DNA from: Dactylococcopsis salina PCC 8305
Lineage (GTDB): Bacteria; Cyanobacteriota; Cyanobacteriia; Cyanobacteriales; Rubidibacteraceae
Length of the DNA: 64,000 nucleotides
Direction: 5' to 3'
NCBI RefSeq assembly: GCF_000317615.1
Contig: NC_019780.1
Location: 2,377,840 to 2,441,839, forward strand
In this document: one piece after another, positions 17,332 through 25,168 of the stretch
How the letters are laid out: each line of letters starts with the position of its first letter
Position numbering within the stretch: the stretch's first letter is position 1
Notes under the pieces: generated by a model
What the model was told of the DNA's origin: nothing
What the model saw: only the letters and a program-made list of their open reading frames with translations
Database searches by the model: none
Position numbers and translations under genes: made by a program

Positions 17332-19599
17332 ATGACCCCAGAACAAATTGATCAGATTGTTGAAAACCAGCATCCTAACCCCTTTAGCATTCTGGGGGCG
17401 CATCAAATTAAAGGGAAAGAAAATCAAACTCAGTGGGTAATTCGTGCTTATCTTCCACAAGCAAAAGCGGTTTGGGTTCGCTTACCCGAAGCAAGAGAAG
17501 AGTATCCTATGTACTCAAATCATCATCCTCAATTTTTTGAGTGCATCATCGAAACCGAAAAACTGATTAACTATCAACTTCGCATCCAAGAAGAAGAAAG
17601 AGAAAAACTCATTTATGATCCTTATGCGTTTCCCTCTCCTGTTCTCACAGAATATGATCAACATTTATTTTCAGAAGGAAACCATCATCGAATTTATGAA
17701 AAACTGGGGGCGCATTTAACCACAGTTAAAGGAGTAACAGGGGTTTATTTTGCTACCTGGGCGCCCAACGCCAAAACCGTTTCTGTTATTGGTGATTTTA
17801 ATGAATGGGGACAACAAAAGCACTCGATGCAAAAAAGAGAAAGTGGGATTTGGGAATTGTTTATTCCACAAGCAACAGCAGGAGACCGTTATCAATATCT
17901 CATTACGGGGGAAAACGGAAAGACTTTTACTAAATCTGATCCTTATGGGTTTCTGCAAGAAATTCGCCCGCAAACCGCCTCGATCGTTGCTGACTTAGAC
18001 CAGTATAACTGGGGAGACGAAAACTGGCTAGAACAAAGACGGAATCGCGACCCCTTAAAACAACCCATATCCATTTACGAAGTCCATCTTGGATCATGGC
18101 GACAAGGTTCAGTGAAAGAACCTCCCCAGACCTTACAAGGAGAAATTTCGCCAGTTACAATGTCAGCAGAAAACAGTGATGCGAGATTTCTCACTTATTA
18201 CGAACTCGCGTCCGTTCTTATTCCCTACGTCAAAGAATTAGGCTACACTCACATCGAAATTTTACCCCTAGCAGAACATCCCTATGATGGGTCTTGGGGG
18301 TATCAAGTGACGGGATATTATGCTTGTACTTCTCGTTATGGTACCCCTCAAGATTTAATGTACTTGATCGATCGATGTCATCAGAATAATATTGGCGTAA
18401 TTCTCGATTGGGTGCCAGGACACTTTTCCAAAGATACTCATGGTTTAGGAAACTTTGATGGCAGTCATCTTTATGAACATCCAGACTCAAGACGAGGAGA
18501 ACATAAAGAATGGGGAACGTATGTTTTTAATTATGCCCGTCCAGAGGTGCGTAACTTCCTTATTGCTAACGCTTTGTTCTGGTTTGATAAATATCATATT
18601 GACGGGTTACGAGTGGATGCTGTGGCTTCCATGTTGTATCTCGATTATCAACGACAAGACGGGGAATGGCTACCGAATGAGTATGGCGGAAGAGAAAATC
18701 TAGATGCGGTGGAATTTCTTCGTCAAACCAATCATTTACTGTTTAGTTATTTTCCTGGTGTTCTCTCGATCGCAGAAGAATCCACCTCTTGGCCAATGGT
18801 ATCATGGCCCACCTACACAGGAGGCTTAGGATTCAATCTGAAATGGAATATGGGATGGATGCACGATATGCTGGATTATTTCAGCATGGATCCTTGGTTC
18901 CGTCAGTTTCATCAGAACAACCTCACTTTTAGTATGTGGTATCACCACAGCGAAAATTATGTCCTTGCTTTATCCCATGATGAAGTCGTGCATGGGAAAA
19001 GTCATCTCATCGGAAAAATGCCTGGGGATGAATGGCAAAAATTCGCCAATTTGCGCTGTTTATTTGCCTTTATGTTTACTCATCCTGGAAAGAAAACCCT
19101 ATTCGCTTCCATGGAGTTTGGACAATGGCGAGAATGGAATGAACAAACCGCCTTAGACTGGGAATTATTAGAATATCCGTTTCACCAGCGCTTAAAAGGC
19201 TATGTGGGAAACTTAAATCAACTCTATCAACAGCAACCAGCTTTATATCAGCAAGACTTCAACGAAGAAGGGTTTACTTGGATTGACTGTAATGATCATC
19301 GTCATAGCGTCGTTTCTTTTATTCGCTACGCAGAAGACCCTTCCGACTTTTTAATCATCATCTGTAATCTTACCCCTCAACCCCACAGTCATTACCGCGT
19401 TGGTGTTCCGAAAGCGGGATTTTACCGAGAAATTTTCAATTCTGACAGTCGAGAATATGGGGGAAGTAATATGGGAAATTTAGGGGGAAAATGGACTCAA
19501 GAATGGAAGTTTCACGAACAACCTTACTCGTTAGATTTATGTTTACCCCCCTTAGCTGTAGTGATGTTTAAAATCGACACCGAAGCGGAAATGACATAG
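17332..19599 (+). CDS. glgB: 1,4-alpha-glucan branching enzyme
   Basis: GlgB makes alpha-1,6 branches in glycogen, the carbon store of cyanobacteria. The 755-residue protein has N-terminal carbohydrate-binding domains (YFATWAPNAKTVSVIGDFN near 144-162), the GH13 barrel with catalytic aspartate in GLRVDAVASMLYLDY, glutamate in SIAEEST and the second aspartate in LALSHDEVVHGK, and a C-terminal beta domain. Length and order match the family, and all catalytic residues are present. It starts at ATG 17332 and is probably monocistronic. Confidence 0.97.
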   Translation: MTPEQIDQIVENQHPNPFSILGAHQIKGKENQTQWVIRAYLPQAKAVWVRLPEAREEYPMYSNHHPQFFECIIETEKLINYQLRIQEEEREKLIYDPYAFPSPVLTEYDQHLFSEGNHHRIYEKLGAHLTTVKGVTGVYFATWAPNAKTVSVIGDFNEWGQQKHSMQKRESGIWELFIPQATAGDRYQYLITGENGKTFTKSDPYGFLQEIRPQTASIVADLDQYNWGDENWLEQRRNRDPLKQPISIYEVHLGSWRQGSVKEPPQTLQGEISPVTMSAENSDARFLTYYELASVLIPYVKELGYTHIEILPLAEHPYDGSWGYQVTGYYACTSRYGTPQDLMYLIDRCHQNNIGVILDWVPGHFSKDTHGLGNFDGSHLYEHPDSRRGEHKEWGTYVFNYARPEVRNFLIANALFWFDKYHIDGLRVDAVASMLYLDYQRQDGEWLPNEYGGRENLDAVEFLRQTNHLLFSYFPGVLSIAEESTSWPMVSWPTYTGGLGFNLKWNMGWMHDMLDYFSMDPWFRQFHQNNLTFSMWYHHSENYVLALSHDEVVHGKSHLIGKMPGDEWQKFANLRCLFAFMFTHPGKKTLFASMEFGQWREWNEQTALDWELLEYPFHQRLKGYVGNLNQLYQQQPALYQQDFNEEGFTWIDCNDHRHSVVSFIRYAEDPSDFLIIICNLTPQPHSHYRVGVPKAGFYREIFNSDSREYGGSNMGNLGGKWTQEWKFHEQPYSLDLCLPPLAVVMFKIDTEAEMT

Positions 19600-19694
19600 A
19601 AAAATGTAATACTATGCGCGAACAATTAGCGTTACATCAGGTTTTGGCGTTTGTGAAGCTGTTGCTGATGTTGCCGAAGCATAGGTTAAGCCTA

Positions 19695-19797
19695 ATACCA
19701 TTTCGATCAATTAACGCGACATACCAACTCATTATTCCCCCCTTTCAAAGGGGGGTTAGGGGGGATTTGCTGTTACCTGAGTATTTAGAAATGGTAT
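19695..19797. repeat. 103-bp MITE-like element, ATACCATTT terminal inverted repeats
   Basis: The element begins ATACCATTT and ends AAATGGTAT, and carries a CCCCCCTTT palindrome in the middle. A 103-bp relative at 35480-35582 has the same ends and layout. TA occurs at each junction, which fits insertion at TA by an IS630/Tc1-type transposase; that mechanism is inference. Partial relatives lie at 28364, 45485 and 56330. Confidence 0.8.
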
Positions 19798-19961
19798 TAT
19801 TGGCGTTGGGTTTCGCGCTAACTCCACCCAACCTACTTCTTATCTAATTATTCCCCCCTTTCAAAGGGGGGTTAGGGGGGATTTGTTGTTACCTAAGTAT
19901 TTAGAAATGGTATTATTGGCGTTGGGTTTCGCGCTAACTCCACCCAACCTACTTCTTATCT
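19731..19961. repeat. Tandem duplication of a 115-base composite repeat
   Basis: Positions 19731-19845 and 19847-19961 are nearly identical: a CCCCCCTTT palindrome, the right half of the MITE, then the TTGGGTTTCGC...CCCAACCTAC repeat and CTTCTTATCT. The duplication copied parts of three repeat families at once and so is younger than them. Confidence 0.9.
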
Positions 19962-19965
19962 TATA

Positions 19966-20024
19966 ATTGGTGTTAGGTTTCGCGTGGAGATGTTCCATGG
20001 AACGTCTCTACTCAACCTACGTTT
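19966..20024. repeat. GTTAGGTTTCGC repeat enclosing a GTTCCATGGAAC palindrome
   Basis: A variant of the CCCAACCTAC repeat has the palindrome GTTCCATGGAACGTCTC in its loop (about 19986-20008). A perfect version, GAGACGTTCCATGGAACGTCTC split around its centre, lies at 51706-51727 and a decayed one near 45550. No gene is seen between glgB and the exported protein gene. Confidence 0.75.
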
Positions 20025-20054
20025 GATCTAATCCTAATCTTGGAGGAAGATAGG

Positions 20055-20402
20055 TTAAGATTTGGGTCGGATTCCCTTACTTTTTAAACACTCTTGAAGT
20101 TGTTTTTCATCCTCACTAACTTTATAATCTTCGGTGTTTTCTTTCAATCTCAGCACTCGTTCTAAATAGTCATTGCCAAATTTTGCGATCGCTTTTTCTA
20201 AGTTTCCTTTTCCATAATCTTCAGGTAAACATTCAACAACCGCCGTTAAATCTCTTCCTTCCGCATCAATATATTTTTTCTGTGTTTCTGCTTGTGCGGA
20301 AATGTTACCAAAAACTTGTAACCAAGCAAAGCTACCGACGAGAACAACGAGAAGTGTGCGCTGGAGTTGTTTTAAGAAGGGTTGGTGTGTCATTATTATC
20401 AT
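20055..20402 (-). CDS. Small exported protein of unknown function
   Basis: The 115-residue protein has a clear signal peptide: positive start, hydrophobic core LLVVLVGSFAWLQVF and a cut site near SAQA. The mature part is charged and helical, with two cysteines (VECLPED and LQECLKSKG) that could form a disulfide in the periplasm or lumen. I do not recognise the family. It starts at ATG 20402; a second ATG three codons later is equally possible. It is divergent from the response regulator gene at 20555. Confidence 0.7.
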   Translation of the reverse strand: MIIMTHQPFLKQLQRTLLVVLVGSFAWLQVFGNISAQAETQKKYIDAEGRDLTAVVECLPEDYGKGNLEKAIAKFGNDYLERVLRLKENTEDYKVSEDEKQLQECLKSKGIRPKS

Positions 20403-20554
20403 TAATTTTGTTGGCGTTTCCTTTGCTAGTTAAACAGGAATCAGCTAATAACTTCCTCCATCATTAGGAATGTTTTTATTGATAGCCTCGATTTCCAAGT
20501 GATCTAACTGTGTTAGAATTACTGCGACTTAACTAAGACTTAAATTTCATTGTT

Positions 20555-22255
20555 GTGAGCGATCGTGCCATCCTAATCTTTCTTCTCGATGCTGATCTTG
20601 TCTTCCTCGAAGGACTAGCCGCAGTCCTCAATACCGAAGATGATCTAGAAATTGTCGCCAAGACTGAAACCCCAGAACAGGCTGGAAATCAACTCGCTAC
20701 TTTAACCAATCTACCCGATGTCTTCGTCCTCGATATTAATTTTACCACTGACAAAAATGCAGCATCAGGAATCGAATTTTGTCGTGAACTTAAACAGACT
20801 TACCCCAACTTACCGCTACTTCTTCTCACTACCCTTACTAAAGCAGAAGTTTTAAGACGTTTACGCAATTTGGGAATTGAAGGATATACTCACAAACGGA
20901 CTCCTTTAGAAGGATTAATCAATATCTTAAAACAAGTCGCCAGAGGAGAAACTTATTGGGAATTAAATCTAGATTCTCTCCCCGAAACTGACAATTTTGA
21001 GTTACTAAAATTAGAAACGGGACAACAACTTCTTCCTTCTTCTCCACCGCGATGGCTAACTCGTCAACGAGAAACAGGATTAGCAGAAATTGAACGTAAT
21101 CTTAGACAAATAGAAGCCACTTTAAAAAAGAATAATCTTTCTACATTTGATTGGTTATTCTGGACGGGTTTACGGCGAGAATTAAAAACAGCGCAATGGA
21201 TTGTTAAACAACTTTTACCAGTGGAAGTGGTTTTTATTGGCGAAGAAAAGACACCAGAAAGTAAGGAAGAAGATGACTTAACTCCTGTTTTAAATCCGCT
21301 TCCCACTAAAATTAGTGAAACGCTTTTACAAACGACATTAGGAAAGATTCAGTTCGGTTTAATTAATAGCAGTGGCTACACCCTAGAAATTGATATTCTC
21401 AATGGTGAAAAAAAGCGGGAACTTCTCTATTTGATTGTCCAAGAGTTTCAAGAAGTCTTAAATCAATTGGAGTTTGTACAATTAAAATCTGAAGACTTAC
21501 CTGAAAGACGATCGTTGCTGTTGCGAGAATTATGGCAAACTTGTCTTACAAAATGGATGAGTAAATATGTTTCTTTCGCTGATTTTCCAGTATCGGGATC
21601 AGTGGTAGATTTCCTAATAAAAGAAGCACCATTGGTAGAAAGGATGAGGTTAAATAAAATTCCGCAAGTGACTGCTTTATTTGCTTATCTTTTGTATGAA
21701 CAGCCTTTAGAAATCGATCGAGTTTCCTATCGTCCAGAGTCACCAGAAGCTCAAGCTAGGGCAGAAATGTTATTTCATAATTTAATTCTAGTGGTAGCAA
21801 ATGCGGTAATGCAAGTAATTTTAAATCAATTCGGCGAGCAGGAAATTGTTAAAACTTCTCTTTATGAAAGTCAATATCGATCGTCGCGAGAAATTGCTCG
21901 TTTTCGTAACGAATTATCTTGGCAATATCGCCAAATCTATTATTTTCAAGAACCAAAAGCCATTTTTGAATCTCGTTATGAACTGTTAGTTTTGCGGGGA
22001 AATCAAATTAAAATCACCTCAGTTTATGCACCGAGAAAAGCGGATTTAGACCAATTAAAAGGCATTCGTTCTTCGGTGACGATCGCTTTAGAATTAAGAG
22101 ACGCGATCGCGCCGCGTTTTCGTTCTCTTTTTGGTGTCGTCGGACAGGGAGTTGTTTATATTTTGACGCAAGTAATTGGTCGAGGAATTGGTTTAATTGG
22201 ACGGGGTTTCCTACAAGGAATTGGGAAAAGTGTTGAAAGTAAGCGCGATCAATAA
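20555..22255 (+). CDS. Response-regulator-like protein with DUF3685 domain
   Basis: The first 125 residues form a receiver domain: LDADLVF near residue 11 for the acidic pair, DVFVLDIN (about 55-62) with the phosphoacceptor aspartate, and LLLTTLTKA with the conserved Thr; the usual late lysine lies in THKRTPLEG. The remaining 440 residues match the cyanobacterial DUF3685 region rather than a DNA-binding output, and end in glycine-rich hydrophobic sequence that may touch membrane. Start is GTG 20555. Function is unknown; a DNA-binding role is unlikely as no helix-turn-helix was seen. Confidence 0.8.
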   Translation: MSDRAILIFLLDADLVFLEGLAAVLNTEDDLEIVAKTETPEQAGNQLATLTNLPDVFVLDINFTTDKNAASGIEFCRELKQTYPNLPLLLLTTLTKAEVLRRLRNLGIEGYTHKRTPLEGLINILKQVARGETYWELNLDSLPETDNFELLKLETGQQLLPSSPPRWLTRQRETGLAEIERNLRQIEATLKKNNLSTFDWLFWTGLRRELKTAQWIVKQLLPVEVVFIGEEKTPESKEEDDLTPVLNPLPTKISETLLQTTLGKIQFGLINSSGYTLEIDILNGEKKRELLYLIVQEFQEVLNQLEFVQLKSEDLPERRSLLLRELWQTCLTKWMSKYVSFADFPVSGSVVDFLIKEAPLVERMRLNKIPQVTALFAYLLYEQPLEIDRVSYRPESPEAQARAEMLFHNLILVVANAVMQVILNQFGEQEIVKTSLYESQYRSSREIARFRNELSWQYRQIYYFQEPKAIFESRYELLVLRGNQIKITSVYAPRKADLDQLKGIRSSVTIALELRDAIAPRFRSLFGVVGQGVVYILTQVIGRGIGLIGRGFLQGIGKSVESKRDQ

Positions 22256-22294
22256 AAAAGCTCATTTCTCCCATAAATTAGGGATAAAATGAGC
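22254..22294 (-). terminator. Terminator hairpin for the leftward glutaredoxin gene
   Basis: GCTCATTT (22260) pairs with AAATGAGC (22287). Read leftward the stem is followed by six T residues, a good Rho-independent terminator for transcription coming from the glutaredoxin side. It directly abuts the stop of the rightward DUF3685 gene, so the hairpin separates converging genes. Confidence 0.7.
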
Positions 22295-22305
22295 GAGAAG
22301 CCTGA

Positions 22306-22503
22306 TATAGCAATCCCAAATCTTATGTAAAAAATTGATTGATGAAAGCCCCCAGAATTGGGGGTTTGGGGGCAAAACAATTTACGAATCACCTAGTATT
22401 GCTATAGCAATCCCAAATCTTATGTAAAAAATTGATTGATGAAAGCCCCCAGAATTGGGGGTTTGGGGGCAAAACAATTTACGAATCACCTAGTATTGCT
22501 ATA
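22306..22503. repeat. Two tandem MITE-like elements with TATAGCAAT ends
   Basis: Two copies (22306-22406 and 22403-22503) share the TATA at their junction. Each starts TATAGCAATCCC and ends GTATTGCTATA, with a core hairpin of CCCCCAGAATTGGGGG type. The copies look identical. A third, larger relative is at 30230-30363 with a CCCCCCTTT core, so the ends are conserved and the core varies. Confidence 0.88.
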
Positions 22504-22520
22504 GAATGTTTAGGAAATAT

Positions 22521-22781
22521 CTAGGAACTAAGCATCGCATCTAGTTTCCCGTCTTTTTCTAAAGCATAAAGCTCGTCACATCCCCCAATTGAATGATCAT
22601 CAATAAAAATTTGAGGAACGCTTCGTTTCCCATTCGCTCGTTGCGCCATTTGATCACGAGCGTCTTCATCCCCATCGATCGAGTATTCTGTAAAAGGAAT
22701 GTCTTTTTGCGTCAGTAGTGCTTTTGCTCGCAGACAAAAGGGACAAGAAGCCCAAGTATAGATTTCAACGTTTGCAGCCAT
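22521..22781 (-). CDS. grxC: Glutaredoxin 3 type
   Basis: The 86-residue protein has the dithiol active site WASCPFCLRAK near residues 9-19, the TVPQ-equivalent loop RSVPQIFID and the glutathione-binding GGCDELYAL. It reduces disulfides using glutathione. I start at ATG 22781 (MAANVEIYTW) rather than the upstream TTG, since this gives the family length. A terminator hairpin lies at 22254-22294 beyond the MITE pair. Confidence 0.94.
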   Translation of the reverse strand: MAANVEIYTWASCPFCLRAKALLTQKDIPFTEYSIDGDEDARDQMAQRANGKRSVPQIFIDDHSIGGCDELYALEKDGKLDAMLSS

Positions 22782-22859
22782 AAAATTAGTCGTCAATCAA
22801 GAATAGAATTTGCTCTCAATGAGCTATTTTATCTGAAATCTCGCAAAACCCCCGATAAT

Positions 22860-23639
22860 CTAAAGGGTTCGTTGTAACATTGCCTCTAACACCTGTGGTA
22901 ACATCGCGTTTAAGTCTGTGTCTGTTTTAAAAAACAGTTGTTGTGGTTCAGGTAAATCAAACGGATAACTCCCTTCCCAGCGCTTCATTTGAGTGAGTAA
23001 AATTTGCTCCCGACGTTTACATTGCAACGCATAGCCTAACTCAACGCTTACCGTCGGACTCGGAAGTAACATGGTTGTCTGTTCTTTCTGTATTTGTGCT
23101 AATGGTGTTCCATCCGCAATAAAAACTAAACTTTTCCGAATTTTCCGTAACTGATTCTTACTCAAACGTAACGGATCATCTTTCGGACGAACAGAATACT
23201 CGATGCTGAGAGGAATACGAGCATTGCGATTAAAGTCTTCAATCGCTGCTTCTAAACTCTCTTTTAGCGCCTCATACGCCTCTGTATATTCTTCCTGATA
23301 GGAAAAATAGATCATCGGGTCAAGTAACGCATTAACCTCTCGTTTGATCAAATAAATCTCCTGCGAAATTAAATCAATGTTTGCAATTTGATAACCACCG
23401 CTTCCCTCGATATAAAATTCCACCGTTTCTCCCTCTAGATAACGCTGAAACCATTGCGCTTGTTCCACTGTCTCCCGTTCATCTAAAAAATCCGCTCGCA
23501 GTCCCGCTTTCAGTAAACTATTTTTATTTAGCCGTAAATCATGGGGACGTTTCATTACTTCTCCCAGTGGCTCATATTCTCCTAAATACCAAGCTCTCAG
23601 CGCAATAATTGCCATATATCCATCCGAATAAACTCGCAT
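22860..23639 (-). CDS. Unknown protein with TIR-like/deoxyribosyltransferase-like C-terminal domain
   Basis: The 259-residue protein has no family I can name. Residues 1-105 are charged and helical. From about 107 on, the order fits a TIR-like or nucleoside 2-deoxyribosyltransferase-like fold: strand PMIYFSY, helix YEALKESLEAAIEDF, strand LSIEYS, RKSLVFIADGTP, then PSPTVSVELGYAL with glutamate 200 where such enzymes place the catalytic Glu, and ILLTQ...PFDLPE near the end. NAD- or nucleotide-cleaving activity is inference. Start ATG 23639 is chosen over a TTG five codons upstream. It diverges from the DUF3727-like gene. Confidence 0.55.
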   Translation of the reverse strand: MRVYSDGYMAIIALRAWYLGEYEPLGEVMKRPHDLRLNKNSLLKAGLRADFLDERETVEQAQWFQRYLEGETVEFYIEGSGGYQIANIDLISQEIYLIKREVNALLDPMIYFSYQEEYTEAYEALKESLEAAIEDFNRNARIPLSIEYSVRPKDDPLRLSKNQLRKIRKSLVFIADGTPLAQIQKEQTTMLLPSPTVSVELGYALQCKRREQILLTQMKRWEGSYPFDLPEPQQLFFKTDTDLNAMLPQVLEAMLQRTL

Positions 23640-23816
23640 CAGGCATGATAGCAATTTTCCTTTTAACTTGTAGTTTGTGTTTTATATCATTAAAAATTAG
23701 TGAACACCGCCGATTATAAATTTTTACCTTTTTCGTTCTTGATTCGCTTTTTCCTTTTGTCTGTGGGAAGCGCCTGATGTGATATTTTGAAGAATGCCAT
23801 ACCATGATTGTCTGCT

Positions 23817-24377
23817 ATGTCTTCATCTCCTTTTTCTCAAGATCAGCCGCCTTCATCCCCAGAAATTAAAGTTCTAATTGATGAAGAAGCTCGATCGCTG
23901 TATTGTTATGTTGAACAGTCTTTTCGTTCTAAAGGGGTTCAATATTATCTTTTAATGCCCATTGACTCCCCCGTCTCAATTATTATGTGGGAGGAAGATG
24001 AAGATGCAGAACAAGCGATTTTAATTGAAGGGGAAGCAGAAATTGACGCGCTTTTCCCAAAAGCAGAAGCGAGTTTAGCAGAAGAAGGACTAACCTTGAA
24101 ACGAACCTCTTTCACCCTCACAGTTGCGGGAGAATTACCTGAACCCGAAGATGATGATATCTTAACTTTAGAAATAGAAACTGAACGCGCATGGGAAGAA
24201 GAGGAATTTCAACTTCTTGCTATTTTTTCCCATAAAAATCAAGAATATGGGGTTTATACTCCTCTAGTTCCTCTACTTTTCTTTGCGAAAGCTGAACCGA
24301 ATGGTGAGTTAGAGTTACTCTCTGTCGATGAGTTAGAAACCATCAAGCCGATTTTAGAGGAATGGATGTTTAATTGA
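23817..24377 (+). CDS. Acidic conserved cyanobacterial protein, DUF3727/DUF1292-like
   Basis: The 186-residue acidic protein (many Glu and Asp) starts at ATG 23817. It contains a DUF1292-like strand pattern (LYCYVEQSFRSKGVQYYLLMPID, split here as LYCYVEQ and QYYLLMP) and a second half with VYTPLVPLLFFAKA. This resembles cyanobacterial/plastid proteins annotated DUF3727; I am moderately sure of the family and the role is unknown. No membrane segments. Repeats begin straight after the stop. Confidence 0.6.
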   Translation: MSSSPFSQDQPPSSPEIKVLIDEEARSLYCYVEQSFRSKGVQYYLLMPIDSPVSIIMWEEDEDAEQAILIEGEAEIDALFPKAEASLAEEGLTLKRTSFTLTVAGELPEPEDDDILTLEIETERAWEEEEFQLLAIFSHKNQEYGVYTPLVPLLFFAKAEPNGELELLSVDELETIKPILEEWMFN

Positions 24378-24379
24378 AA

Positions 24380-24505
24380 CCAATCAGATGTAGATGTCGG
24401 TTGGGTGGAGAGTAACGTAACCAATCAGATGTAGATGTAGGTTGGGTGGAGAGTAGCGTAACCCAACACGCTTGTCGGTTCGGTGGAGAGTAACGTAACC
24501 GAACA
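24380..24505. repeat. Three GTTGGGTGGAGAGTAACGTAACC repeat units
   Basis: Three adjacent versions of the GTAGGTTGGGTGGAG repeat occur with variants GTCGGTTGGG, GTAGGTTGGG and GTCGGTTCGG, two of them preceded by AACCAATCAGATGTAGATG. They separate the DUF3727-like gene from the RTX remnant. Confidence 0.85.
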
Positions 24506-24510
24506 TTATC

Positions 24511-24825
24511 GGTGGTAATCTCTCCCGTTAAGCGATTGTTTCCTCCTGTTTCCATGAAAATGCGATCGATTCCGTTTCCTCCGAAGACTCGATCGTTGTT
24601 AGCGACAAAAAAGTCATCATTTCCAAGCCACCATAAAGACGATTCTCTCCTTCTCCAGAAAGAATAACATCGTTACCGCTACCGCCAAACGCTCGATCAT
24701 TCTGAGAAACAAGCAATTGATCATCATCACTTCCGCCATCAATGCGGTTTCCGTTCACCGCTAAGGAATCACCATTCACCTGATCATCACCACTTCCCGT
24801 AAAAACGATCGTTCCTTTTACTTAG
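24511..24825 (-). pseudogene. Remnant of an RTX/hemolysin-type calcium-binding protein
   Basis: Leftward translation gives FTGSGDDQVNGDSL, IDGGSDDDQLLVS, AFGGSGNDVILSG and GENRLYGG, the nine-residue glycine-aspartate repeats of RTX calcium-binding proteins. At about 24628 the frame shifts; the next frame continues with NDDFFVANNDRVFGGNG and ends in TGGNNRLTGEITTD before running into repeats. Both ends are missing, so this is a fragment of a secreted protein gene. Confidence 0.82.
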
Positions 24826-24951
24826 TTCCCCCCTTTCTTAACTTAGTTAGGCAAATTAACTAATATAATGCAAGAGTGGCTAACTTTAACTGATCAATAA
24901 CCAAGACAGTTTAAGAATAAGTCACTTTTTAGCGGTGATTTACATCGTGTC

Positions 24952-25015
24952 AGCCTGTGGACTGGTTAACGCCGACGTTGCCAGGAAAAGCCCTGAGCGG
25001 AAAGAAGCAGGAAGT
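24952..25015 (+). ncRNA. Orphan TnpB guide-RNA scaffold (IS607 right-end relic)
   Basis: These 64 bases match the 65-base scaffold of the first IS607 element (123-187, other strand) at roughly 57 positions by hand alignment: AGCCTGTGGACT, TAACGCCGACGTT, AGGAAAAGCCC and GAAAGAAGCAGGAAGT are shared. No tnpA or tnpB sequence adjoins it; upstream is AT-rich and downstream (from 25016) would be the guide-like part. Either a relic of an IS whose genes were deleted, or a retained guide RNA. Expression is not shown by sequence. Confidence 0.6.
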
Positions 25016-25083
25016 GGACATCAGAGTAAATCAGGTTTTGAGTAAACGTGGTTAAGTTTGAGTAAGTTCCTCATAACGGATGA

Positions 25084-25158
25084 TTAGTGTTGGGTTTCGT
25101 TTCCCTTCACCCAACCTACCTTCTGTAGTTCCCCCAAAATTGGGGGTTAGGGGGCGAA
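25084..25158. repeat. CCCAACCTAC repeat plus CCCCCAAAATTGGGGG hairpin
   Basis: One unit GTGTTGGGTTTCG...CACCCAACCTAC is followed by CCCCCAAAATTGGGGG and TTAGGGGGC. This sits between the orphan scaffold and the broken transglutaminase gene. Confidence 0.8.
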
Positions 25159-25168
25159 ACCATCAATG

